In this document: positions 24,642-33,578 of the stretch, piece by piece
Layout of the letters: the number at the start of each line of letters is the position of its first letter
Position numbering within the stretch: position 1 is the first letter of the stretch
Source: Mesorhizobium ventifaucium
GTDB lineage: Bacteria; Pseudomonadota; Alphaproteobacteria; Rhizobiales; Rhizobiaceae
Length of the DNA stretch: 64,000 bases
NCBI RefSeq assembly: GCF_935822925.1
Contig: NZ_CAKXZS010000019.1
Location: forward strand, 1 to 64,000
Direction: 5' to 3'
Position numbers and translations under genes: made by a program
The notes under the pieces: generated by a model
What the model saw: only the letters and a program-made list of their open reading frames with translations
What the model was told of the DNA's origin: nothing
The model's database searches: none

Positions 24642-25528
24642 GCACGACTGCCGAGACAGCCCCGCTAGCCCTGGGCCGTCGCCGGATGCGCGTCGACGGA
24701 TGGCGGTGGACCGGGCGTATCTTCCTCGCGTTCATGCTGCTTTACACCGCGGTGCCGATGATCTGGATGCTGATCACCTCGATCAAGTCCGGATTCGCGG
24801 CGATGCAATTCCCACCGCAATGGTGGCCGGACGAACCTACTCTCGCCAGCTATGAGAAGCTGCTCGATCCCCAGAACAGCGTCGGCCAGGACTTCCTCCG
24901 CTTCTTCTGGAACAGCCTTTTCGTGTCGACCGTCACGACAATCCTCTCGGTGATCGTCGCCGTCCCTGCGGCCTACGCGTTTTCGCGTTTCAGTTTCCCC
25001 GGCCGGAACTTCCTGTTCTTCGCCGTGCTGCTGCGCAACATGTTCCCGGCGGTGATCTTTCTCGTGCCGCTGTTCATCCTGATGCGCCTGCTCGGCTTGA
25101 TGAACACGCATGGCTCGCTGATACTCACCTATCTCACCTTCGGCCTGCCGCTGGCGATCTGGTTGCTCAAGGGCTTTTACGACAACATTCCGGTGCAGCT
25201 CGAGCAGGCGGCGCGCATCGATGGGGCAACGCGGTTCCAGGCCTTCATCTTGATTGTGATGCCGCTCTCGACGCCGGGGATCATCGCCACCGCGATCTAT
25301 TCGTTCATCGGCGCATGGAACGAGTACATCTACGCCTACACCTTCCTCACCAAGAACGACCAGTTGACACTGCCGGTCGGCATCCAGCGCTTCTTCTCGG
25401 AAAACACGACAGACTTTCCGGGCCTGATGGCGGCCAGCTTTATGATGAGCGTGCCCGTCGTGGTGCTGTTCCTCGTCCTGCAACGATACTTCGTACGCGC
25501 CCTGACAGAAGGCGCGGTCAAGCACTAG
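24638..25528 (+). CDS. ABC transporter permease 2 (CUT1, MalG-like)
   Basis: A 296-residue membrane protein with six predicted helices and a standard EAA loop (LEQAARIDGATRFQAFILI, about residues 189-207). It overlaps permease 1 by 4 bp and is followed 10 bp later by the ATPase gene. It is of normal length for the family, unlike the MalG-like permease of the second transporter in this window. Confidence 0.92.
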   Translation: MSTTAETAPLALGRRRMRVDGWRWTGRIFLAFMLLYTAVPMIWMLITSIKSGFAAMQFPPQWWPDEPTLASYEKLLDPQNSVGQDFLRFFWNSLFVSTVTTILSVIVAVPAAYAFSRFSFPGRNFLFFAVLLRNMFPAVIFLVPLFILMRLLGLMNTHGSLILTYLTFGLPLAIWLLKGFYDNIPVQLEQAARIDGATRFQAFILIVMPLSTPGIIATAIYSFIGAWNEYIYAYTFLTKNDQLTLPVGIQRFFSENTTDFPGLMAASFMMSVPVVVLFLVLQRYFVRALTEGAVKH

Positions 25529-25538
25529 GGAGTTGCCG

Positions 25539-26636
25539 ATGGCCCACGTGGTCCTCAAAGAACTCGTCAAGGCCTATGGCAGCTTCAAAGCCGTCAACGA
25601 CGTGTCGCTGACGGTCAATGACGGCGAGTTCGTCGCGCTTGTCGGCCCCTCAGGCTGCGGCAAGACAACCACGCTCAATCTCGTCGCGGGGCTGATCCCG
25701 ATCACATCGGGCGACATCGTCATCGGCGACCGGGTGGTCAACGACCTCGACCCCAAGGACCGAGACATCGCAATGGTGTTCCAGAACTACGCGCTCTATC
25801 CGCAGAAATCGGTTTACAAGAACCTGGCGTTCCCGCTGCAGATGCGCAAGCTGCCCAGGGACGAGATCGACAAGAAGGTCAAGGAAGCGGCGCGAGTGCT
25901 CGACATGGAGCACCTGCTCGAGCGCAAGCCGCGCGAACTTTCGGGCGGGCAGCAGCAGCGGGTGGCCCTGGGCCGAGCGCTTGTTCGCGACCCCGCCGTG
26001 TTCCTCATGGACGAGCCGCTGTCTAACCTCGATGCCAAACTGCGCGTGCAGATGCGGTCGGAGATCAAGCGCTTCCACCAGGACCTCAAGGCGACGATCA
26101 TCTATGTGACGCACGACCAGCTCGAAGCCGTGACCATGGCCGACAAGATGGCGGTGATGAACGGCGGCTACCTGCAGCAATACGATTCACCGGCGCAGGT
26201 CTTTGCCCATCCCGTCAACATGTTCGTCGCCAGCTTCATAGGCAGCCCGGCGATGAGCCTTATTCCGCTGCAGGCATCGACGGCGAACGGCAACTCTGTG
26301 TTGACCAGCGCGGAGGGCTGGAGCTTTGAGCTCTCGCCGCGCAACGCCCAGAAGGTCGCAAGGGCAACGACCAGGAAAGTCGTGCTCGGCGCGCGTCACT
26401 CGACGATCAAGCTGCGCAAGAGCGCGGTCGCCGGTGCCATTCCGGCCAAGGCCTACACGGTGGAGCCGACCGGAGATGTCACCTTCGTGCAGGCGTTCCT
26501 GTCCGGCGCCATCGTCAACGTCAGCGTGCCGCCGAACATTGCCGTCGCGCCCGATGAACAGATCTGGCTCGAGTTCGACCAGGAGCGGATGCATCTGTTC
26601 GACGGCGAAACCGAAATGGCCCTCAAGGCGAACTGA
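25539..26636 (+). CDS. ABC transporter ATP-binding protein (MsmK/UgpC-like)
   Basis: A 365-residue ATPase. Walker A GPSGCGKTT (37-45), signature LSGGQQQ (about 134-140), Walker B VFLMDEP (about 154-160) and the H-loop THDQ are intact. A C-terminal TOBE/OB regulatory domain occupies about residues 240-365. The ATG at 25539 has a TAGGGAG site; a TTG two codons earlier is in frame. It powers the CUT1 permease pair encoded just upstream. Confidence 0.92.
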   Translation: MAHVVLKELVKAYGSFKAVNDVSLTVNDGEFVALVGPSGCGKTTTLNLVAGLIPITSGDIVIGDRVVNDLDPKDRDIAMVFQNYALYPQKSVYKNLAFPLQMRKLPRDEIDKKVKEAARVLDMEHLLERKPRELSGGQQQRVALGRALVRDPAVFLMDEPLSNLDAKLRVQMRSEIKRFHQDLKATIIYVTHDQLEAVTMADKMAVMNGGYLQQYDSPAQVFAHPVNMFVASFIGSPAMSLIPLQASTANGNSVLTSAEGWSFELSPRNAQKVARATTRKVVLGARHSTIKLRKSAVAGAIPAKAYTVEPTGDVTFVQAFLSGAIVNVSVPPNIAVAPDEQIWLEFDQERMHLFDGETEMALKAN

Positions 26637-26685
26637 GACAGGGCGCCAACTGAGACGGGGCAGATGCGTTTGGAACCTGGCGTGG

Positions 26686-27849
26686 ATGACTACGAAGCTT
26701 AAGATCACCGCGATCAAGCCCTATCCAGTGTGGGTAGGAACGCGCAACCAGATGCTCGTCAAGGTCGAGACCGACCAAGGCATCTTCGGCTGGGGTGAGA
26801 GCGGCTTGAGCGGTCGCGAGAAAGCGGTGGCCGGCGCGGTCGAGCACTATCGCGAGTTTCTCATCGGCTGCGACCCGATGCAGATTGGCCGGATCTGGCA
26901 GGAGGTTTATCGCAGCCAGTACTTCGAAGGCGGACGAGTTCTGCAGGCGGCGATTTCCGCCATCGACATCGCCCTTCACGACATCAAGGGCAAGGCGCTG
27001 GGAGTGCCGGTCTACGAGTTGCTGGGCGGCAAGCAGCGCCACCGCATCCCCACCTTCGCCTCGACCGGAGACGAGGCCGAAGATGACGCTGCCATCGAAC
27101 GAGCCCGCGAGCTGCGCGCACAGGGGTGGCAGGCGATCCGCTTCTTCCCCGCCGGGCAAAACAGCAGCGACATCTTCGAGCCGCGCCAGTCGATCGGCGC
27201 GACCGCGAGTCTGCTTAACAGGGCGCGCGAGGCGCTGGGCGACGACGTCGTCCTCGGCATCGACTATCATCATCGGCTGTCGGTGGCCGAGGCGGCGAGC
27301 TTCTGCAACAAGCTCGGCCGCGGCGTGCTTGATTTCATCGAGGAGCCGATACGGGACGAGACACCGGAGGCCTACGAATCCCTGCGCACGATGACCGACA
27401 TCCCCTTTGCCATCGGCGAGGAATTTGCCAGCAAGTGGCAGTTCCTGCCCTACATCGAGCGCGGCATCCACCAGTTCAACCGGCTCGATGTTTGCAATGT
27501 TGGCGGGCTTACCGAGGCGATGAAAGTCGCGGGCTGGAGCGAGGCGCACTATGTGGACCTGATGCCGCACAATCCCCTTGGTCCGGTGTGCACGGCCGCG
27601 ACCGTGCATCTCGCCGCCGCGGTACCCAACTTCGCGTGGCTCGAGACCAGGGAGCCCGAAACAAAGCTGGGCTTCGACAATTCCGACTTCTTCCCCGTGC
27701 AACCACGGCTCGACGGGACCGACTATCCGGTCGTCGATCTGCCCGGGCTCGGCGTCGAGGTCAACGAGGAAGCGATCCAGGCGGCGAGCTTTCGTTTTTG
27801 GGAAGCGCCTCACCTCAAGCGCCGCGACGGTTCTGTTACGAACTGGTAA
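26686..27849 (+). CDS. D-galactonate dehydratase-like enolase-superfamily protein, paralog 4
   Basis: A 387-residue protein. The start at 26686 gives the usual N-terminus (LKITAIKPYPVWVG); the frame is open upstream over the ATPase tail. It carries the residue set known for D-galactonate dehydratase: LGIDYHHRL (metal Asp and the general-acid His), DFIEEPI, AIGEEF and MPHNPLGP with the His base, plus Asp in RLDVCNVGG. The strand that often carries K-x-K reads IRFFPAGQN, as in the His-only subgroup. It would turn a hexonate into 2-keto-3-deoxy-hexonate in the cytoplasm. Confidence 0.87.
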   Translation: MTTKLKITAIKPYPVWVGTRNQMLVKVETDQGIFGWGESGLSGREKAVAGAVEHYREFLIGCDPMQIGRIWQEVYRSQYFEGGRVLQAAISAIDIALHDIKGKALGVPVYELLGGKQRHRIPTFASTGDEAEDDAAIERARELRAQGWQAIRFFPAGQNSSDIFEPRQSIGATASLLNRAREALGDDVVLGIDYHHRLSVAEAASFCNKLGRGVLDFIEEPIRDETPEAYESLRTMTDIPFAIGEEFASKWQFLPYIERGIHQFNRLDVCNVGGLTEAMKVAGWSEAHYVDLMPHNPLGPVCTAATVHLAAAVPNFAWLETREPETKLGFDNSDFFPVQPRLDGTDYPVVDLPGLGVEVNEEAIQAASFRFWEAPHLKRRDGSVTNW

Positions 27850-27872
27850 TTGCCTTTCAACCGGAGTCCACC

Positions 27873-28622
27873 ATGACACATGCTCCCGACATCACCCGGC
27901 CGCCAAAAGACCTGATCGATGCGCTAAGGGAGATCGGCGCCGCGACGGTTGCCGGCACGCTTGGCCACATGGGTTTTCGCAATCCGCACATGGTGGGACC
28001 GGTGGCGCAGAACCACGGCAAGTCGATCGTCGGGCCGGCGCTGACGCTGCAGTTCATGCCACAGCGGCCGGACCTGTTCACCGAGGGAGAATATGCCGAT
28101 CCGGAGACGCAGCTGCATCGGCACGTGCTTTATCACGTACAAGAGGGTGATGTGGTCGTGGTCGACGCGCGCGGCGACATGAGCTCGGGCGTCTTCGGCG
28201 ATATGATGTCGACGTATTTCAAAGGCAGGGGCGGCGCGGGCATCGTCATCGATGGTTGCATGCGCGACCGGCCTAATGTCGAAAAGCTCAATCTGGCTCT
28301 ATGGCTGCGCGGCTGGACGCCGAACTATCATGTGCAGACCAGCATCTATCCCAATGCCGTCAATGTTCCGATTGCCTGCGGCGGTGTCACGGTGATCCCC
28401 GGTGACATCATCGTCGCCGACGACGACGGGGTCGTGGTGCTTCCCGTCGCAATGGCCGCAAAGGTGATCGAAGAATCACAGAAGCACCACGATTGGGAGG
28501 AGTTCTCGCGAGTGAAACTAATGGAGGGCGGGCCGTTGCAACGCTACTATCCGCTGCATGACGATGCCCGCGGGGAGTACGAGGAGTGGCGCAAGACAAA
28601 GCGCCTAGAGAACCCCGGTTAG
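27873..28622 (+). CDS. RraA-like class II aldolase family protein (HMG/CHA aldolase-like)
   Basis: A 249-residue protein; the ATG at 27873 has a CGGAG site. The RraA/HMG-CHA aldolase core is present: VSTG-like substitution TVAGTLGHMG (about residues 24-33), GDVVVVDARGD (about 91-101), FKGRGGAGIVIDGCMRD (about 114-130). The RD pair that binds metal and substrate is intact, unlike the RNase E inhibitor RraA branch, which has no aldolase function. As the last gene after a sugar-acid dehydratase, a role in cleaving a 2-keto-3-deoxy acid to pyruvate is plausible. That is inference. Confidence 0.78.
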   Translation: MTHAPDITRPPKDLIDALREIGAATVAGTLGHMGFRNPHMVGPVAQNHGKSIVGPALTLQFMPQRPDLFTEGEYADPETQLHRHVLYHVQEGDVVVVDARGDMSSGVFGDMMSTYFKGRGGAGIVIDGCMRDRPNVEKLNLALWLRGWTPNYHVQTSIYPNAVNVPIACGGVTVIPGDIIVADDDGVVVLPVAMAAKVIEESQKHHDWEEFSRVKLMEGGPLQRYYPLHDDARGEYEEWRKTKRLENPG

Positions 28623-28663
28623 CGCATCGATTACCCTGTGGCGGGCGGCAGCGGGGGCTACCA

Positions 28664-29788
28664 TCAGCCACACTGAGCGCTCTCGCAGGCATCGAGTGGG
28701 TTGGAAATGACCGCGCCCTGGTTTGCCGACAATTGTGCGGCCATACCCATGACGACAGCTTTCCAGCCATCATCCAGCGTCGCCTCAACCGGCCCCTCGC
28801 CTCGCAGGGCGGCGCAGAACCGCTGATGCTGATAGAAAGTCGAGCCGTTGTGATCACCGGCCGTCAACAATTGTGGGTCTACCGGGATCTCGACCGTGTA
28901 CGGTCCCTGCGGAGAGCGCGGGCTGACGATCAGCTGCGGCGTCGGCGCCGCGCCGAGATGAGCTGGCCAGAAGCGGCCGGGACCCGGCACCAGGCATTCA
29001 ACTTTACCTCGCGCACCAACGGCGCTGATCTCCTCCTGATAGCGGCTGCCCTCGGCATACATGCATAGTTCCAGCATGGCGCGCGCGCCGCTGGCGAAAT
29101 CGACCAGCACGTAGCCGCAATCCCAGATATCGGGTGTTTCGCCATCATAATTTTCGTTGAGATGGTTCACTTCCTGTCCGGCCGACGCCATGATCCTTAC
29201 CGGTTCCGATTTCAGGATCAGCCGCATGAGATCGAAGAAATGGCAGCATTTTTCGACGAAGGTGCCTCCCGATCGACGGTTGAAGCGGTTCCAGTGGGCC
29301 ACCTTGTCCAGGAACGGATAGCGATGTTCGCGGATTGTCAGCATCCGGATGCCGCCGGTGGCGGCCTGCGCCTGCTCGATGAATCGAGCGACCGGCGGCA
29401 TATAGCGGTATTCCATCGCGACCCAGACTGGTGCGGTATAGGTCGCGGCGAACGCCTTCACCGCGGCTGCGTCGACCGGATCGGTGAAAAGCGGCTTCTC
29501 GACCAGGATGGGCAGCGCACGGATAGCAGCGATTTCCTTGAGTTGCGCGAAATGCACATAGTTCGGACTGGCGATGAGCAAGCAGTCGACGCGCGGATCG
29601 GCCGCCACCTCCGCGACCGAGTCGGCGATCGACGCTTGCGGGGCAAAGTCTGCCGCGCGTGCGCGCATCGTCGCATCGGGCTCGAAGACCGCCGCGACGC
29701 CGACATCGGGCAGCAGCGCGATATTGCGAAGATGCTCCTGCCCCATCATGCCGCAGCCGATGATGCCGTAGGAGATGTGCTTCGCCAT
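28664..29788 (-). CDS. Gfo/Idh/MocA-family NAD(P)-dependent oxidoreductase
   Basis: A 374-residue enzyme. The Rossmann motif is GIIGCGMMGQEH (8-19), followed by the family EKP motif in LVEKPLFTDP (about 104-113). The C-terminal domain has the RSGGTFVEKCCHFFDLMR helix with the usual substrate-site His. Members oxidise or reduce sugars, inositols or their derivatives. It lies 9 bp after the GntR/UTRA regulator on the same strand, and the pair is divergent from the FMN monooxygenase. Confidence 0.88.
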   Translation of the reverse strand: MAKHISYGIIGCGMMGQEHLRNIALLPDVGVAAVFEPDATMRARAADFAPQASIADSVAEVAADPRVDCLLIASPNYVHFAQLKEIAAIRALPILVEKPLFTDPVDAAAVKAFAATYTAPVWVAMEYRYMPPVARFIEQAQAATGGIRMLTIREHRYPFLDKVAHWNRFNRRSGGTFVEKCCHFFDLMRLILKSEPVRIMASAGQEVNHLNENYDGETPDIWDCGYVLVDFASGARAMLELCMYAEGSRYQEEISAVGARGKVECLVPGPGRFWPAHLGAAPTPQLIVSPRSPQGPYTVEIPVDPQLLTAGDHNGSTFYQHQRFCAALRGEGPVEATLDDGWKAVVMGMAAQLSANQGAVISNPLDACESAQCG

Positions 29789-29797
29789 ATCCGTTCC

Positions 29798-30508
29798 TTA
29801 TCGCAGCCGCGCGACGTAGCGTGCGACACGATGATCAAACCAGGTCCTGGAAAACTCCGCGCTGGCGCCGTCCTGCATCCAGCCGGTACGCTCGATGAAG
29901 CCGGCGGCGGCGCCCGGCGCGAGGCCGAATTCAGGCACCGCCCATCCCGGCACCTGACCGACCCCGACGCGGTCCTCTGCACGCAAGATCCAGATGCCGA
30001 GCGCCTTGCGATAGTAGAGATAGAGCGAATCCGACAGTTCTCCGATAGCAACCGTCTCCGCACGGGAACTGTCGAGCCAGATCTCCTCCAGCGCCGCCGG
30101 CTTGCCGCCGAGGCTCCGCAGCCGTCTTATTCTGTGGGCCTCGCTGCTCGACCCGAACACCGGCAGGTCCGTCGGTTTCGCCAGCCGATCGACTGACAGA
30201 ACGCGCGCCGTCGGCAGCCCGCCTCCCTCCAGGAGTTCCAGCCGGAACATGGAATAGACACTGGCCACGTCGGGTTGCGACCGTACGTAGTTGCCGGACC
30301 CCTGGATGCGACTGAGCAAGCCCTTGCGCTCGAGATCGCCGAGCGCCTTGCGCAAAGTACCGACCGCTATTCCAAGGCCCGCAGCCATGTCGCGCTCCGG
30401 CGGAAGCTTCTCGCCCTCGATCATCCGCCCGGCGGCGATCTCGCGGATCAGCATTTCGCTGACCTGCTGATGCATCGGAAGCGCGTAGGCGTTTCTGGAG
30501 GTGGTCAC
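29798..30508 (-). CDS. GntR-family (HutC/UTRA subgroup) transcriptional regulator
   Basis: A 236-residue regulator with a GTG start at 30508, 5 bp after GGAGAC; the frame is open 33 codons further into the divergent gene. The winged helix (about residues 15-78) reads VSEMLIREIAAGRMIEGEKLPP..., then GIAVGTLRKALGDLERKGLL. The rest is a UTRA-type ligand domain (FGSSSEAHRIRRLR, AALEEIWLDSS, GRxVxxx-like core). It probably controls the Gfo/Idh/MocA gene below it and the divergent monooxygenase pair. Confidence 0.87.
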   Translation of the reverse strand: MTTSRNAYALPMHQQVSEMLIREIAAGRMIEGEKLPPERDMAAGLGIAVGTLRKALGDLERKGLLSRIQGSGNYVRSQPDVASVYSMFRLELLEGGGLPTARVLSVDRLAKPTDLPVFGSSSEAHRIRRLRSLGGKPAALEEIWLDSSRAETVAIGELSDSLYLYYRKALGIWILRAEDRVGVGQVPGWAVPEFGLAPGAAAGFIERTGWMQDGASAEFSRTWFDHRVARYVARLR

Positions 30509-30561
30509 ATTGTCTCCAACGCAAAATTGATACACTATTGATCTACACAAACACGAATGAT

Positions 30562-31764
30562 ATGCAACAGGGAAATCCAGTCTCTGACAACCAGGGAGTG
30601 CCGGCATTGACGGTCGTTCCGGTGACGTCCGCAGATCTCGATTCTGCTGAAGTGTCGTGGTTTTCCGCTTTGTGTTCCGATGATTTCCGCTATCTCGGCG
30701 TACCGGATGGCGCGCTGCGGTCGAGTTGGGAGCACTGCTCCGATATCGTCAAGTCAGCCGAAGGGCTGGGCTTTCGCAATATCCTGTGTCCCTCGTCCTA
30801 TCAGGTTGGCCAGGATACTCTGTCCTTCGTGGCGGGCTGCGCTCCGATAACCTCGACGATCAACCTTCTCGCGGCGGTGCGCTGCGGCGAAATGCAACCG
30901 ATCATGCTGGCGCGCACGCTCGCAACGCTCGACCACATGCTGAAGGGCAGATTGACTGTAAACGTCATCTCTTCCGACTTTCCCGGCGAACTCGCCGACA
31001 GCCGCTTCCGCTATCAGCGTTCGCGCGAGGTTATCGAGATCCTGCGTCAGGCCTGGACGCGCGATGAAATCGACCATCAGGGCGAGGTCTATCAGTTCAA
31101 GAAAGTAACCGCCGACCCCGCAAAGCCCTACCAACAGAATGGCGGGCCGCTACTCTATTTCGGCGGCTATTCGCCCGACGCGCTCGAACTCTGCGGTGCG
31201 CAGTGTGACGTGTATCTGATGTGGCCGGAGGCGAAGGACGTGTTGGCGCAACGAATGCGTGATGTTCACGAGCGTGCAGCCGCCCATGGCCGCACATTGG
31301 ACTATGGCCTGCGCGTCCACGTGATTGTGCGCGACACCGAAGCCGAAGCCCGCGACTATGCTGAGGAGCTGGTTTCGAAACTCGACGACGAGCAGGGCAG
31401 AGTTATCCGCTCCCGCGCACTGGACGCGACATCCCTGGGCGTCGCGCACCAGGCAAACAACCGCGCCGGCGCCGACGCGCACGGCTATGTCGAGCGGCAT
31501 CTGTGGACCGGCGTGGGCCGCGCACGCTCCGGTTGCGGCGCCGCGATCGTCGGCTCGACCGACCAAGTCATGTGCGAGATCGAGGAATACCGGAAAATGG
31601 GCATCCGCGCCTTCATCTTCTCCGGCTATCCGCATCTCGACGAGGCCTTGTCCTTCGGCAAGCGCGTGCTGCCGAACATCAGCACCTGCTCGCTGCCGCA
31701 TGCCTATGGCCGGGTGCCGGAAATCACCCCGGCGACTCCGCTCGGAACCGGGGATCTGCGATGA
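30562..31764 (+). CDS. Bacterial-luciferase-type FMN-dependent monooxygenase (SsuD-like)
   Basis: A TIM-barrel flavin monooxygenase of about 400 residues. Family features include INLLAAVRCGEMQPIMLARTLATLDHMLKGRLTVNVI (about residues 98-134, described here in part), FYFGGYSPDALEL-like LYFGGYS, and a large tail with GIRAFIFSGYPHLDEALSFG. It most resembles alkanesulfonate monooxygenases. The start is uncertain: the ATG at 30562 has no clear ribosome site, while a TTG at 30607 follows CAGGGAG and gives a more typical N-terminus. FMNH2 would come from the reductase 67 bp downstream. Substrate unknown. Confidence 0.85.
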   Translation: MQQGNPVSDNQGVPALTVVPVTSADLDSAEVSWFSALCSDDFRYLGVPDGALRSSWEHCSDIVKSAEGLGFRNILCPSSYQVGQDTLSFVAGCAPITSTINLLAAVRCGEMQPIMLARTLATLDHMLKGRLTVNVISSDFPGELADSRFRYQRSREVIEILRQAWTRDEIDHQGEVYQFKKVTADPAKPYQQNGGPLLYFGGYSPDALELCGAQCDVYLMWPEAKDVLAQRMRDVHERAAAHGRTLDYGLRVHVIVRDTEAEARDYAEELVSKLDDEQGRVIRSRALDATSLGVAHQANNRAGADAHGYVERHLWTGVGRARSGCGAAIVGSTDQVMCEIEEYRKMGIRAFIFSGYPHLDEALSFGKRVLPNISTCSLPHAYGRVPEITPATPLGTGDLR

Positions 31765-31832
31765 CGATGCTGCGAATGCGCCTCAACGAGATTGAAGCTT
31801 CCACCGCAGCCCTTGGCCAGGGGGGCGCCTGA
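31761..31832 (+). CDS. Possible 23-residue ORF coupling the monooxygenase and reductase
   Basis: An ATG overlaps the monooxygenase stop (ATGA) and the frame ends in TGATG, overlapping the reductase start. The peptide begins MTMLRMRLNEIEAS. It may be a translational relay or the leftover N-terminus of a deleted gene. There is no homology I can name. Confidence 0.3.
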   Translation: MTMLRMRLNEIEASTAALGQGGA

Positions 31833-32377
31833 TGTACCACTTCCTCGACCCCGAGCAGCAACCGATGAAAAGCTTCGTGCCCGGCCCCGACCACAAGCGC
31901 GAGTTCCGCGACGCGCTCGGCCGGTTTGCGACCGGTATCACCGTCGTCACCACGATGACGCCTGATGGTCCCGTCGGCATCACCGCGAACAGCTTTGCAT
32001 CGGTGTCCCTCGACCCGCCGATCGTGCTCTGGTCGATCGGCCGGCATTCCAGGCGCTTTGCCGCCTTCGCAGGTTGCAAGCATTTCGCGGTTCATGTTCT
32101 GGGCGCGGAGCAGATCGAGCTAAGCCAGCGCTTCGCTCGCCTCGGTCAAGCCTTCGACGGCCTCCCGCACGACCTGAACGATGCCGGCGTGCCGCTGCTG
32201 GGTGGCTGCCTGTCGCGGTTCGAATGCGTGCGGATCTCCGGTCATGAGGGCGGCGACCATGTGATCGTCGTTGCCCGCGTAACCGCCGCGAGCTTGCGAG
32301 ACGGCGAACCTCTGCTTTTCTTCGGCGGAGGTTACGGCCGCTTCGAATACGGTTCGAACGTGACCCCATCGATGTAG
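31832..32377 (+). CDS. Flavin reductase domain protein (FMN reductase partner)
   Basis: A 181-residue protein with the split-barrel flavin reductase fold. The markers are FRDALGRFATGITVVTTM (about 25-42), GITANSFASVSLDPPIVLWSIG (about 49-70) and a GDHVIVVARV strand with the conserved His near residue 142. It supplies reduced FMN to the adjacent luciferase-type monooxygenase. It is convergent with the LacI regulator gene. Confidence 0.9.
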   Translation: MYHFLDPEQQPMKSFVPGPDHKREFRDALGRFATGITVVTTMTPDGPVGITANSFASVSLDPPIVLWSIGRHSRRFAAFAGCKHFAVHVLGAEQIELSQRFARLGQAFDGLPHDLNDAGVPLLGGCLSRFECVRISGHEGGDHVIVVARVTAASLRDGEPLLFFGGGYGRFEYGSNVTPSM

Positions 32378-32415
32378 CGATGGCTTGGCCCGGACAGCGG
32401 TGTGAACCACACGTC

Positions 32416-33459
32416 TCAGGCGTGAACCGGGCCGGTCGACTGGCGTTGCACGATATGGCAGGCGAATTCGATGCGCCGCGGCGGCATGTCCCCGCCGAGA
32501 TCGGCGAGCAGGAGGTCGAGCGACGCCGCGCCGATCTCGCGCATCGGGATATGCATTGTCGTGAGGGGCGGGTTTTGGAAAGCCGCCTGCGGAAGGTCGT
32601 CCATGCCCATGACCGACACGTCGGCAGGCACCTCGTAACCCGACTTACGGATCGCCATCATCGCGCCGATAGCGAGGCTGTCGCCCGCGGCGAGCACAGC
32701 TGTGAAGTCAAGGCCACGCGCCTCGATGCGCCGCGCAATCGCTTCGGCCGCAAGCTCCGGCAGCCAATCCGCCACCTCCACAGCCAGGTCGCCGGCCGCC
32801 AGGCCGCGCTCTCGCAATGCGTCCTGCCAGCCCTCGAAGCGACGCTCGATCGTGCGCCGCCCGCGCCGCATCAGGAACAGGATGCGCCGGTGGCCGAGGT
32901 CGAGCAGGTGCTGCGTCGCGAGATGCGCCGCCGAGCGGTTGCATGGCGTCAGACTCGAATGGTGCATCGCCGGGTCGTCGCCGTTTATGAGCACGATCGG
33001 CTTGCCGAAACCGCCGGTCAGCGTCAGCACCGCCTCGTCGTCAAGCGTCAGAAACAGGCAGCCGACGACGCTCTTGTCTTGCCTGGCATCATCGAGCAGC
33101 GCGATCTGATCATCGGCGTCGGCGATCGAGCGCGGCACCAGCTCGACACCGAGAGTTTTTGCACGCTCGTTCAGTCCGTCGAGCACATAGAAGGTGAACT
33201 GGTTGCGGCCATAGTCGATCATGGCAGCGTTGCTTGCGGCGAGGATCGCCTTGCGGCCGGCGATCGAAGTGGGGATCGTGTAATTCAGCTTCCTGGCGGT
33301 TTCGATGATCGTCGACCGAAGATCGCCGCGCACGCCCTTGCCGCCGGCAAGCGCCCGCGACGCCGTGCTGACGGAAACGCCACAGCGCGCGGCGACGTCT
33401 TCGAGCCGCACGCGCCGGCTGGGCGTGCCGCGCTTCCCGCTTTCGACATTCACGACCAT
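32416..33459 (-). CDS. LacI-family transcriptional regulator
   Basis: A 347-residue regulator. The helix-turn-helix and hinge are at about residues 17-65 (VRLEDVAARCGVSVSTASRAL, then LNYTIP). The rest is a periplasmic-binding-protein-like sugar domain (RSAAHLATQHLLDLGHRRILFL; ADVSVMGMDDLPQAAFQNPPLTTMHIP). It is divergent from the GH88/105-kduI-ABC operon and probably represses it. A perfect palindrome in the shared promoter region is a candidate site. Confidence 0.92.
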   Translation of the reverse strand: MVVNVESGKRGTPSRRVRLEDVAARCGVSVSTASRALAGGKGVRGDLRSTIIETARKLNYTIPTSIAGRKAILAASNAAMIDYGRNQFTFYVLDGLNERAKTLGVELVPRSIADADDQIALLDDARQDKSVVGCLFLTLDDEAVLTLTGGFGKPIVLINGDDPAMHHSSLTPCNRSAAHLATQHLLDLGHRRILFLMRRGRRTIERRFEGWQDALRERGLAAGDLAVEVADWLPELAAEAIARRIEARGLDFTAVLAAGDSLAIGAMMAIRKSGYEVPADVSVMGMDDLPQAAFQNPPLTTMHIPMREIGAASLDLLLADLGGDMPPRRIEFACHIVQRQSTGPVHA

Positions 33460-33503
33460 CGGCTATTTCCTCACCAGATCTGCATGCTGCAAAAAAATTT
33501 CAG

Positions 33504-33513
33504 ATTGCGCAAT
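33504..33513. promoter_or_regulatory. Candidate LacI operator (ATTGCGCAAT)
   Basis: A perfect ten-base palindrome with a central CG, the pattern bound by many LacI-family proteins. It lies in the divergent promoter region between the lacI-type gene (45 bp away) and the hydrolase gene (65 bp away). A related half, TCGCGCAAAC, follows at about 33544-33553. Confidence 0.5.
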
Positions 33514-33578
33514 AAAAAAACTTGTGGCACCCATTTACCCGACATCGCGCAAACTTGGGAGGAGTGGTGGCGTCGTCC

